A stretch of DNA of 64,000 nucleotides, taken from positions 248,001 through 312,000 of the forward strand of contig JAIUNR010000004.1 of assembly GCA_020161575.1 (NCBI GenBank), in the 5' to 3' direction. The notes beneath the pieces were generated by a model that was not told where the DNA came from, did not search any database, and saw nothing but the letters and a program-made list of their open reading frames with translations. Positions 1-7,185 of this stretch are shown here, in pieces. Numbering within the stretch: the stretch's first letter is position 1; each line of letters begins with the position of its first letter. Both the position numbers and the translations under genes were made by a program. This stretch comes from Pseudomonadota bacterium. Lineage in GTDB: Bacteria; Pseudomonadota; Alphaproteobacteria; Rhizobiales; Beijerinckiaceae.

Positions 1-135
1 GTTGCCCTCGACGAGGATGACATCCGCCGGCTTGAGCACCGCGCGCAGGACCGTGAAGTCAGGGGTCGTCGCCGGCTTGTACCCCGCAAGCGGCTTTTCG
101 AGAAACCTGGCGATGAAGCGGCCGACGAGATTCAT
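1..135 (-). CDS. YiiX-like papain-fold lipo-hydrolase, N-terminal 45 residues only
   Basis: Only the first 45 codons are inside the window; the gene runs off the left edge. The start is ATG at 135, preceded by a good ribosome-binding site (GGGGAG). The visible protein reads MNLVGRFIARFLEKP and ends with LKPADVILVEGN, which resembles the segment ahead of the catalytic core in YiiX/YebB-like permuted NlpC/P60 (papain-fold) proteins, where an 'L(R/K)PGDVLLVEG' motif is typical. The catalytic Cys and His would lie outside the window, so the family call is an inference from this short match. Confidence 0.45.
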   Translation of the reverse strand, partial: MNLVGRFIARFLEKPLAGYKPATTPDFTVLRAVLKPADVILVEGN

Positions 136-284
136 TCAGCGCTCCCCTACCTCCCCGTTGAACATCACATGAGGCTAGGCGCGCTTGTTTACCGAAACCC
201 TGTCACCCCCGCCCGAACGGCCGGTCTTGCCACCCTGAATTGAAATTAACTTTACAGGTTCCTGAATCGAATCGCAGAGCGGGC

Positions 285-1505
285 TCAATCCGCGCCAAGA
301 ATCAATTGCTCCTCGAGCATCAGCCGGGCGCGGGCGCGCATCTTCTCGGTCTCGCTTTTCAGCTGGCCGCAGGCGGCGAGAATATCGCGGCCGCGCGGGG
401 TGCGGATCGGCGAGGCATAGCCGGCATCAAAAATGACCTCGGAGAAGCGTTCGATCTGCCCCCAGTCGGAGCATTCATATTGCGAGCCCGGCCATGGATT
501 GAAAGGGATGAGGTTGATCTTGGCGGGAATGCCGCGCAGCAGCTTCACCAGGGTCCGCGCCTCGGCGAGGGAATCATTGACGCCCTTGAGCATCACGTAT
601 TCGAAGGTGATGCGACGCGCATTGGTCAGGCCCGGATAATCCGCGCAGGCCTGCATCAGCTCGGCGATCGGATATTTGCGGTTGATCGGCACCAGCACAT
701 CGCGCAGCGGATCATGGGTCGCGTGCAGCGAAATCGCCAGCATGGTGCCGGAATCCGCGCCAAGCCGCGCGATTTCGGGGATTACGCCTGACGTCGAGAC
801 CGTGATCTTGCGCTTCGAAAGCTGGAGCCCTTCCGGGTCTGTGAGAACGCCGATCGCGTCACGCACATTCTCGTAATTGTAGAGCGGTTCGCCCATGCCC
901 ATGAAGACGATATTGGTCACGAACCGCCCGCCATCATCCGGCACGAAGGCACCTTCAGGCGGGGTCCGACCGGGGTAATCGCCAAGGCGATCACGCGCGA
1001 CCAGCACCTGCCCGACGATTTCATGCGCCTCGAGATTGCGCACGAGTTTCTGCGTGCCCGTATGGCAGAAAGAGCAATTGAGCGTGCAGCCGACCTGCGA
1101 GGAAACGCAGAGCGTGCCACGGTCGCGCTCAGGGATATAGACGCATTCGACCTCGGCGCCCTTATCGAACTTGCCGCGCGGCGGATAACGCAAAACCCAT
1201 TTGCGCGTGCCATCCGCCGAGACCTGCTCGCGCACGATTTCCGGCCGGGCGAGGGTCGCCGCCGCCTCGAGCTTGGCGTGAAGGGCACGCGCGACATTGG
1301 TCATCTCGGAAAAATCGCGCGCCCCGCGCACGTAAAGCCAATGCCAGAGCTGCGAGACCCGCATGCGGATCTCCTTTTCCGGCACGCCCAACCCGCGCAG
1401 GAAATCGGCCAGGGCCGCACGCGGCAAACCGGCAAGCGTCGGCCTGCCTTCGGCGCGCACCGAAGCCTCGATCTCCGGCTTCTTCTCGATCAGAACATCG
1501 TTCAT
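285..1505 (-). CDS. rlmN: Dual-specificity 23S rRNA/tRNA adenine-C2 methyltransferase RlmN
   Basis: A cytoplasmic radical-SAM enzyme that methylates C2 of A2503 in 23S rRNA and A37 of some tRNAs. The 406-residue protein carries the cluster-binding CX3CX2C motif at about residues 140-147 ([12 protein letters not shown]), the following GMGEPL motif, and a C-terminal cysteine (AACGQL) that matches the methyl-carrying Cys of the family. The frame is open further upstream, but ATG at 1505 (MNDVLIEKK) has a GGGAG site at the right distance and gives the usual family length. It lies 40 bases downstream of the IalB-family gene on the same strand and may share its transcript. Confidence 0.95.
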   Translation of the reverse strand: MNDVLIEKKPEIEASVRAEGRPTLAGLPRAALADFLRGLGVPEKEIRMRVSQLWHWLYVRGARDFSEMTNVARALHAKLEAAATLARPEIVREQVSADGTRKWVLRYPPRGKFDKGAEVECVYIPERDRGTLCVSSQVGCTLNCSFCHTGTQKLVRNLEAHEIVGQVLVARDRLGDYPGRTPPEGAFVPDDGGRFVTNIVFMGMGEPLYNYENVRDAIGVLTDPEGLQLSKRKITVSTSGVIPEIARLGADSGTMLAISLHATHDPLRDVLVPINRKYPIAELMQACADYPGLTNARRITFEYVMLKGVNDSLAEARTLVKLLRGIPAKINLIPFNPWPGSQYECSDWGQIERFSEVIFDAGYASPIRTPRGRDILAACGQLKSETEKMRARARLMLEEQLILGAD

Positions 1506-1545
1506 CGTCACTCCCGGTCGTCCCGAACCGGGCGACCCGCACCCG

Positions 1546-2148
1546 TCAGGGGCATTCCTTGGCAACGGCTTCCAGCGCCTTGCCAAAACCGTTCAGCGAA
1601 TATTTGTCGGTCGTCTCGTTACCGCGTGCGGAAGAAACCTTGATCGTCAGCGCGGCGTTCCTCTTCATCGCCTCGATCAGCTGGTTTTCCTGCGCCGCAT
1701 TCTTGAGGAAGGCGTTATCCGCGCTGGCGACAAGCGCAAAAGCGCCGGTGCCGATCTGAAGCGCGCCGTCCTGCCCGGTCTTGCCCGCGAAACCGAGCTT
1801 GATCGCGACCTCGTTCTTCGTTCCATCCGCCACGCGGCTGGAAATGAAGAGATAACCTGGATCACGCGCGAGCTTGGCCGGCAGGCGCTCCTTGGGCTGG
1901 CTGAGCGCGTAGCAGATTTTCTGCTTGTCCTTGCCGGTGATCAACGCCTTCCAGTCACCGAAGGTTCCGACAAGGAATGCCTGCGCGCCACCGGGAAGCG
2001 TGGCCGTTTCCTTCGCCGCCGGCGCCGCCTTGGGCGGAACCTTCGGTGGAGCCTTTTTCTGCTGCTGCTGCGCGAGCGCGGCGACAGGCGCGAGAAGGAC
2101 AAGGGTGGTCAGAAAAACAGCGGGCTTCCGCACGGCAAGATTCGTCAA
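1546..2148 (-). CDS. Invasion-associated locus B (IalB) family secreted protein
   Basis: A 200-residue exported protein. Residues 1 to about 26 form a signal peptide ([19 protein letters not shown] followed by Q). A low-complexity Gln/Lys/Pro/Ala linker comes next, then a domain with [16 protein letters not shown] and FISSR elements typical of the IalB family (Pfam IalB), ending in a conserved Lys-Glu-Cys-Pro tail. IalB proteins are periplasmic or outer-membrane associated; in Bartonella they affect erythrocyte invasion, but most family members occur in free-living alphaproteobacteria with no known role. The start is TTG at 2148, supported by a GAGGA site. No ATG fits better. Confidence 0.8.
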   Translation of the reverse strand: MTNLAVRKPAVFLTTLVLLAPVAALAQQQQKKAPPKVPPKAAPAAKETATLPGGAQAFLVGTFGDWKALITGKDKQKICYALSQPKERLPAKLARDPGYLFISSRVADGTKNEVAIKLGFAGKTGQDGALQIGTGAFALVASADNAFLKNAAQENQLIEAMKRNAALTIKVSSARGNETTDKYSLNGFGKALEAVAKECP

Positions 2149-2445
2149 CGCTTCTGTTCCTCGTCTTTCAATTCCCTCGCCGCCACCGCCCGACCGCGCT
2201 CCAGCCTCGCGGCGATAGCGTCCCTTGCAGGAAAGACAAGGCCAGATTTGGGCATGGGATTGGATTTTGGCGTTTTCCCGCGCCCTACATAGCGTGAATC
2301 GCGTGCTTTATACAATTCCTCCTCCCGGCATGGTGAAGGACAGATCCTGCGTGCAAAGGCCAAATCCGTGATATGAGAGCGCGCCGGACGAGCGATTCCC
2401 GCGTCCTGGCCAAACTCTTCCTTGTCCGGGGATCAGGGGCGTGCT
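2149..2445. other. Intergenic region between ialB-like gene and ECF sigma gene
   Basis: About 297 bases between two divergent genes, so promoters for both must lie here. I see an AT-richer stretch near 2300-2320 (TTTATACAATTCC) but no promoter pair I can assign with confidence, no RNA gene and no clear terminator. Confidence 0.4.
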
Positions 2446-3015
2446 GTGCCTGCCACCGACCGCTGGTCCGATCTGATGCGCGCCGTCGCCGAACGCGGGG
2501 ACCGCGCGGCTTTCACCGAGATTTTCGATCATTTCGCGCCGCGCCTCGAGGCCTATCTCATCCGCCTCGGGCTTGATTCCGGTAGCGCGGAAGAGATCTC
2601 GCAGGAAGTGATGATCACGCTCTGGCGCAAGGCCGGGATGTTCGATGCCGGAAAATCCTCGTTGTCGACCTGGCTCTACCGCATCGCGCGGAACCGACGT
2701 ATCGATGCCGCGCGGCGCCAGCGCACCGAGCCGGTCGACCCGCAATCGCCGATCATCCTCGAACTGGCCGATGAAATGCGCGCCGACAGCGCGTTCGACG
2801 GCCAGCAGCGCGACGATATCGTGCGGAACCTGCTCCGCGATCTGCCGCCGGAGCAGCGTGCATTGGTTGATCTCGCCTTTTACGGCGGCCTGACGCATTC
2901 GGAAATCGCCGCCCGCACCGGCCTGCCGCTCGGAACGGTCAAGTCGCGGCTGAGACTGGCTTTCGCGCGGCTGAAAAGGGCGCTGGAAGCCGCCGGTGTC
3001 GCCGAGGCGCGCTGA
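2446..3015 (+). CDS. ECF-family RNA polymerase sigma factor (RpoE/ECF11-like)
   Basis: A 189-residue extracytoplasmic-function sigma factor. Region 2 is visible in the first half (FTEIFDHFAPRLEAYL, then EEISQEVMITLWRKA and STWLYRIARNRRID) and region 4 at the C-terminus (LPPEQRALVDLAFYGGLTHSEIA...GTVKSRLRLAFARL). The region-2 sequence is closest, from memory, to the RpoE-ChrR type (ECF11) that answers singlet oxygen or peroxide. I prefer GTG at 2446, which follows an AGGGG site, over TTG at 2422, which has none. No anti-sigma gene of ChrR type lies next to it: the downstream neighbour is on the other strand and encodes a DUF1232 protein, so control must come from elsewhere or from transcription. 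Confidence 0.9.
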   Translation: MPATDRWSDLMRAVAERGDRAAFTEIFDHFAPRLEAYLIRLGLDSGSAEEISQEVMITLWRKAGMFDAGKSSLSTWLYRIARNRRIDAARRQRTEPVDPQSPIILELADEMRADSAFDGQQRDDIVRNLLRDLPPEQRALVDLAFYGGLTHSEIAARTGLPLGTVKSRLRLAFARLKRALEAAGVAEAR

Positions 3016-3023
3016 GCGCGTCT

Positions 3024-3398
3024 TCAGCCCCGTGCGAGCGTCTCGCGCGCCTTGTCGCGATGCTCCGGCAAAATGGCGCCCCGAACCGAGGCGATCGCCG
3101 TCGCCAGTACCGCAGCATCATCGGTGAAGCCAAGAAGCGGCACGATATCGGGGATCGCATCCGCGGGCATGACGAAATAGGCCATGGCCGCAAGAAGCGT
3201 TATTTTCACGCGCAGGCTCGTCGCGGGATCGCGCACGCAATGGAAAGCGGCGAGGATGTCCTCGGCGAAGGGAAGTGAGCGGGCTAGCTTGCGTACGCGC
3301 TCGAGCGTTTCAGCCAGAACGCCCTCTTCGTCGCGCATGGCACGCCGCGCGGCGTCCATCTCGGCCTTGGAAAAAGGCTCGCGCCAGGTTTCTTCCAT
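3024..3398 (-). CDS. DUF1232 (YkvA-type) small membrane protein
   Basis: A 124-residue protein of the YkvA/DUF1232 family. The hallmark is the segment KITLLAAMAYFVMPADAIPDIVPLLGFTDDAAVLATAI at about residues 65-103, with a short hydrophobic stretch and the conserved (Y)xxxPxDxIPD(x)xPxxGxxDD signature. The family's function is unknown. Start ATG 3398 follows a GGGAGGG ribosome-binding site. It converges on the ECF sigma gene, leaving only 8 bases between stop codons, so no separate terminator is possible between them. Confidence 0.85.
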   Translation of the reverse strand: MEETWREPFSKAEMDAARRAMRDEEGVLAETLERVRKLARSLPFAEDILAAFHCVRDPATSLRVKITLLAAMAYFVMPADAIPDIVPLLGFTDDAAVLATAIASVRGAILPEHRDKARETLARG

Positions 3399-3549
3399 CT
3401 CTGCACCCTCCCGATGCCGAGCGGATTCTCACCGCGATTGTGGCGGGCTTGTGGAGGAAGCGCCAAACAGCAGAAGCGCGGCGGACTTGCATCTTGCGCC
3501 CCGGCACGCATAACCGGCAGAGGATCGTCGCAGCAGGATGGAGGACAGG

Positions 3550-4335
3550 ATGCAGCTCGACAAGACCGTTTCGGCCATCGTTACCGGCGGCGCTTCCGGC
3601 CTCGGCGAAGCAACCGCCCGGCATCTCGCGCGTTTCGGCGTCCGCGTCGGCCTGCTCGACCTCAACGCCGAACGCGGCGAAAGCGTCGCCCGCGAGATCG
3701 GCGGCCTCTACCATGGCTGCGATGTCACCGACGAGGCTTCGGTGACGAGCGCGCTTGCCGCGATCAGGACACAGCACGGCACCGAGCGTATCCTTGTCAA
3801 TTGCGCCGGCATCGTCGCGGGCAAGCGGACGGTCGCGAAAGACCGCGAGAGCGGCAAGCTCGTGGCGCATGATCTTGCGAGCTTCACCCGCACGATCTCG
3901 ATCAACCTGATCGGCTCCTTCCGCATGATCGCGCATTGCTCGGTCGCGATGGCTGCCCTTGATCCGTTCGACAGCAATGGCGGGCGCGGTGTGATCGTGA
4001 ACACCGCCTCGGTCGCGGCGGAGGACGGGCAGATCGGGCAGGCCGCCTATTCCGCTTCAAAAGGCGGGATTGTCGGGCTGACGCTGCCGGTTGCGCGCGA
4101 TCTCGCGGGCTACGGCATCCGCGTCATGTCGATCATGCCGGGGATCTTCCATACTCCGATGTTCGACCAGATCGCCGAGGATTACCGCAAGTCGCTGGCG
4201 GCGCAGGTGCCTTTCCCCTCGCGATTGGGCAACCCGGCGGAATACGCGTCTCTGGTCGAGACGATCTGCCGCAACGATTATCTCAACGGGACCACGATCC
4301 GCCTCGACGGCGCGATCCGCATGACGCCGAAATAA
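3550..4335 (+). CDS. Short-chain dehydrogenase, 3-hydroxyacyl-CoA dehydrogenase type II-like (HSD10)
   Basis: A 261-residue classical SDR that uses NAD(H). The cofactor motif TGGASGLG sits near residues 13-20, the NAG-equivalent NCAGI follows in mid-sequence, and the catalytic Ser-Tyr-Lys set is seen as NTASV...YSASKGG. The overall sequence (MQLDKTVSAIVTGGASGLG; SIMPGIFHTPM near the end) resembles HSD10, the type II 3-hydroxyacyl-CoA dehydrogenase that works in fatty-acid and isoleucine breakdown; the exact substrate is inferred. ATG at 3550 is chosen over 3538 because a GGAGGA site lies inside the upstream extension. It stands alone between two oppositely oriented genes. Confidence 0.88.
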   Translation: MQLDKTVSAIVTGGASGLGEATARHLARFGVRVGLLDLNAERGESVAREIGGLYHGCDVTDEASVTSALAAIRTQHGTERILVNCAGIVAGKRTVAKDRESGKLVAHDLASFTRTISINLIGSFRMIAHCSVAMAALDPFDSNGGRGVIVNTASVAAEDGQIGQAAYSASKGGIVGLTLPVARDLAGYGIRVMSIMPGIFHTPMFDQIAEDYRKSLAAQVPFPSRLGNPAEYASLVETICRNDYLNGTTIRLDGAIRMTPK

Positions 4336-4342
4336 GGCGCTC

Positions 4343-4442
4343 AGAGCGGAATCCGATCTGCCCCGATCAGACCATCCGCTCTATCTTTTTGTTTTGACGC
4401 ATTTTCTTTCGATCAACCGGTATCCACTTGATCGGAAAATGC
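4343..4442. repeat. Palindromic intergenic repeat typical of Hyphomicrobiales
   Basis: Two nested inverted repeats fill the gap between the SDR gene and thpR, whose 3' ends meet here. The first has perfect arms AGAGCGGA (4343-4350) and TCCGCTCT (4375-4382). The second pairs GCATTTTC... (from 4399) with ...GAAAATGC (to 4442) around the core ACCGGTATCCACTT. From memory, the reverse-complement wording (AGTGGATACCGGTT flanked by AAAATGC-type arms) is a widely dispersed intergenic repeat in rhizobia and relatives. It could act as a two-way terminator between the convergent genes. Confidence 0.7.
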
Positions 4443-4444
4443 TC

Positions 4445-4978
4445 TCAATGCAGCGGATAGGCGGCCTCGACGATATAGGGGCCGCCGCCGAAGGTCTCGC
4501 GCGCCGAGAACAGGGCGAAGCGCTCCGCCTGGAATTCAGCCCTCGGATTGGGGGCGTTGGCGGCAAGATAATCCGCGACATCAAGCACCGAGGTGGCGCG
4601 CAGCCGCGCCAGGGTCACATGCGGGGTGAATTTGCGTGGCTCGGGCTTCAGGCCCAGACGGCGCAGACAACGCTCGCTCTCCGCCTGCAATTCGAGCAGC
4701 GCCCGGCCCGGCGCGACCTGCGCGTAAAGCGTATGGGGTTTATCTCCGCCGAAAACGCCGAGCCCGATCACGCTCACCGGGACCGGCTCATGGCCGATAT
4801 CCGCAAGTTCATCCTCGATCTCGCGCGCGGCGCGCCGGTCGATATCGCCGATGAAGCGCAAGGTGAGGTGATAATCGGAAGGATCGACCCAGCGCGCGCC
4901 GGGCAGGCCGCCCCTGAGCATGGCCAGCGCATTCGCGACATTCTCCGGCAATTCGAGGCCGACAAAGAGACGAGGCAT
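4445..4978 (-). CDS. thpR: RNA 2',3'-cyclic 3'-phosphodiesterase ThpR (2H family)
   Basis: A 177-residue member of the 2H phosphoesterase superfamily (older name LigT). The two signature HxTx motifs are at residues 37-40 (HLTL) and 120-123 (HVTL), each supplying a catalytic His. The protein opens with MPRLFVGLELPE, as is usual. The enzyme opens 2',3'-cyclic phosphates of RNA ends to 2'-phosphates; its physiological substrate is not established. ATG 4978 follows a strong GGGAGGA site. The 5059-5631 gene lies just upstream on the same strand and may be co-transcribed. Confidence 0.93.
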   Translation of the reverse strand: MPRLFVGLELPENVANALAMLRGGLPGARWVDPSDYHLTLRFIGDIDRRAAREIEDELADIGHEPVPVSVIGLGVFGGDKPHTLYAQVAPGRALLELQAESERCLRRLGLKPEPRKFTPHVTLARLRATSVLDVADYLAANAPNPRAEFQAERFALFSARETFGGGPYIVEAAYPLH

Positions 4979-5058
4979 TGGCCATCCTCCCGAATCACGC
5001 TGAGGACGAGCTTATCATTCTTTGCGCCGGAGCAATCATCCTGCGCCGGCAAACCGGC

Positions 5059-5631
5059 TCACGCCTTGCGCTTACGCCAGAAACGCAAGGTCTCGAAGGG
5101 GGCGATCTCCTCGAAACCCGCGCTTTTCGCCCAGGCTGGGATGAGTTTCGCGGCACCTGCGTAAGCAAAGGAGCCTGTGTAAAACCCGACAAGCCCGCCC
5201 GGTTTTACCTTCGCTCCCAAGGCTTCAAGCACCCCGGCATCGTCGAAAGCCGCGAAGGGCGCGTTCGTCGCGGACCAGAATTCGCACAAATGGAACAGCG
5301 TCACGATGTCGAAATCAGGCAGCAGGCGCGGATCGATCTGATAGATATCCGAGAACACGACCTTGTAATGGCGGCCGAGATCGGGGTTCGAGACCACGAG
5401 ATTGATGTAGGAGAGATATTCGGCCTGCGTCGCGGTGACGCCCAGCACCGAATGCCCACCCGCGGGCGCCTGAAGCCCGACATGATGGTGATCGCCCGTG
5501 CCGAAATGGAAGATCGTCTGATTCTTCAGGCCGTTTTGCGACAGATAGCTCGAAAAATGCACATCGCACGGGCATTGCGCCACATCGAGCGGCCAGGGAT
5601 CTTTCCATAGATCCAGAATCTTCTTTCCCAT
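5059..5631 (-). CDS. Uncharacterised protein with methyltransferase-like fold features
   Basis: 190 residues, not confidently recognised. The segment NQTIFHFGTGDHHHVGL (about residues 37-53) resembles the glycine-rich first motif of a class I SAM-dependent methyltransferase, and LLPDFDIVTLFHLCEF (about residues 103-118) and VKPGGLVGFYTGSFAY look like later strands of the same fold (the 'KPGG' turn is characteristic). The N-terminus KKILDLWKDPWPLDVAQCPCDVHFSSYL is unusual, with a CPC pair and a following His. Its substrate is unknown. It sits between tesA and thpR, all on the same strand; the 63-base gap to tesA suggests a loose transcription unit. Confidence 0.6.
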   Translation of the reverse strand: MGKKILDLWKDPWPLDVAQCPCDVHFSSYLSQNGLKNQTIFHFGTGDHHHVGLQAPAGGHSVLGVTATQAEYLSYINLVVSNPDLGRHYKVVFSDIYQIDPRLLPDFDIVTLFHLCEFWSATNAPFAAFDDAGVLEALGAKVKPGGLVGFYTGSFAYAGAAKLIPAWAKSAGFEEIAPFETLRFWRKRKA

Positions 5632-5694
5632 CGTGTTCCGCCCTTTCTTCGCAGGACGCGGAAAGTGAGGGAAGAGCGAGCCAAAATCAACGCC

Positions 5695-6351
5695 CTACGG
5701 CTTGAGAAGCGCCTCGACCGCAGGGAGGATACGTTCGACGATCACCCGAACCCCCTTCGGGTTGGGGTGAATGCCATCGGAGAGGTTGAGTTCGGCCTTG
5801 CCTTGCACGCCTTCGAGGAAAAAGGGGTAGAGCGGTACGCCGTGCTTTTGGGCGAGGCGCGGATAGATCGCGTCGAAGGCTTTGACATAAGCCTCGCCAT
5901 TGTTGCGCGGCGCGTACATGCCCGCGAGCAGCACGCGGATCTTGCGCTCTGCAAGGCGCGTCAGAATAGAATCGAGCGCCTTTTCCGTGACCGCAGGATC
6001 AACGCCGCGCAAGGCGTCATTGGCGCCAAGTTCGAGAATGACGAGATCCGTCCCCTCCGCGACGCTCCAATCCACCCGCTCGAGCCCCGCACTGGCAGTG
6101 TCGCCGGAAACCCCGGCATTCTCGATCACGACATTGTGTCCGCGCGCCTTGAGCGCCGCTTCGAGCACAATCGGAAAGGCATCCGAAGCACCAAGCTGGT
6201 AGCCCGCCGAAAGGGAATCACCGAAAGTCACGATGCGAAAGCTCTTCGCGAAGGCATTCGTGCCGCTAAACGCGAGCACGGCCATGACCACCAGCCCCGC
6301 GACATGACGAAAAAGCAAGGAAGCGGAAGGCAAGGTGTAAACGCTTTTCAC
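5695..6351 (-). CDS. tesA: Periplasmic SGNH esterase / lysophospholipase TesA
   Basis: A secreted SGNH (GDSL) hydrolase acting as acyl-CoA thioesterase I, arylesterase or lysophospholipase. GTG at 6351 is the best start: AGGAG lies 8 bases upstream, whereas ATG 6387 lacks any such site. This gives 218 residues with a signal peptide (residues 1 to about 35, ending NAFA). The four blocks are visible: GDSL with Ser46, a Gly in ENAGVSGDT, GAND (109-112), and DGIH with Asp192 and His195. It is divergent from ybbA-ybbP, the same arrangement as tesA/ybbAP in Escherichia coli. Confidence 0.92.
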   Translation of the reverse strand: MKSVYTLPSASLLFRHVAGLVVMAVLAFSGTNAFAKSFRIVTFGDSLSAGYQLGASDAFPIVLEAALKARGHNVVIENAGVSGDTASAGLERVDWSVAEGTDLVILELGANDALRGVDPAVTEKALDSILTRLAERKIRVLLAGMYAPRNNGEAYVKAFDAIYPRLAQKHGVPLYPFFLEGVQGKAELNLSDGIHPNPKGVRVIVERILPAVEALLKP

Positions 6352-6417
6352 GCGCGATCTCCTGACAAAAGCCTTATTGCGCCCCATCTTGGGCGCGAAG
6401 CCGACGAAAGAGCCAAG

Positions 6418-7185
6418 ATGTTACGCCAGGAACCCGACGACAAGATGGTTGCATCCGCCAAAACCCCTACGCCGCCCGCGATCCTGATGCGCGATGTCGA
6501 GTTGACCCTGGGCCAAGGCGCCTCACGGGTCCATATTCTCAAATCCGTTTCGCTCGAAATCGCGCAAGGCGAGGCGATCGGGCTGGTAGGCCCCTCGGGT
6601 TCGGGAAAATCGACCCTGCTGATGACGGCGGCAGGGCTCGAAAAACCCGATTCGGGGATGATCGCGATCGCGGGCGAGGAAATCACACGCCTCTCCGAGG
6701 ATGCGCTGGCGCGCTTTCGCGGCCGGCGGATCGGCATCGTGTTTCAGGCCTTCCATCTCATCCCCACGATGAATGCGCTGGAAAATGTCGCGATTCCGCT
6801 TGAGCTGGCGGGTGAAGCCGATGCGTTCGGGCGCGCAAGGACGGAACTCGAAGCCGTGGGCCTCGGCGCCCGGCTAGGGCATTATCCCGGCCAGCTTTCA
6901 GGCGGCGAGCAGCAGCGCGTGGCGCTCGCGCGCGCGTTGGCGCCACGCCCCGCCATCCTCGTGGCGGATGAGCCGACCGGCAATCTCGATGAAGCCACGG
7001 GGCGCGAGATCGTCGATCTGCTCTTCGCGCTCAAGCGCGATCGCGGCACCACGCTCCTGCTGGTGACGCATGATCTCGGCCTCGCGCGGCGCTGCGACCG
7101 CATGGTGCGACTGCGTTCGGGGCATATCGTCGAAGACCGGGCGGCGCGTGAAGCAGAAGCCAGCGAAGCGGGAGCCACGGCATGA
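6418..7185 (+). CDS. ybbA: ABC transporter ATP-binding protein YbbA
   Basis: The 255-residue ATPase of a MacB/LolD-type ABC complex. Walker A is GPSGSGKST at about 58-66, the Q-loop is GIVFQAF, the signature LSGGEQQ is at 160-166, Walker B ILVADEP is at 180-186, and the switch His is in LLVTHDL. The long frame upstream of 6418 is antisense to tesA and is not part of the gene; ATG 6418 is preceded by GAAAGAG, and ATG 6445 is a possible alternative. It overlaps the permease gene by 4 bases (ATGA), so the two are translationally coupled. The substrate is unknown; lipid or lipoprotein handling is likely by analogy. Confidence 0.93.
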   Translation: MLRQEPDDKMVASAKTPTPPAILMRDVELTLGQGASRVHILKSVSLEIAQGEAIGLVGPSGSGKSTLLMTAAGLEKPDSGMIAIAGEEITRLSEDALARFRGRRIGIVFQAFHLIPTMNALENVAIPLELAGEADAFGRARTELEAVGLGARLGHYPGQLSGGEQQRVALARALAPRPAILVADEPTGNLDEATGREIVDLLFALKRDRGTTLLLVTHDLGLARRCDRMVRLRSGHIVEDRAAREAEASEAGATA

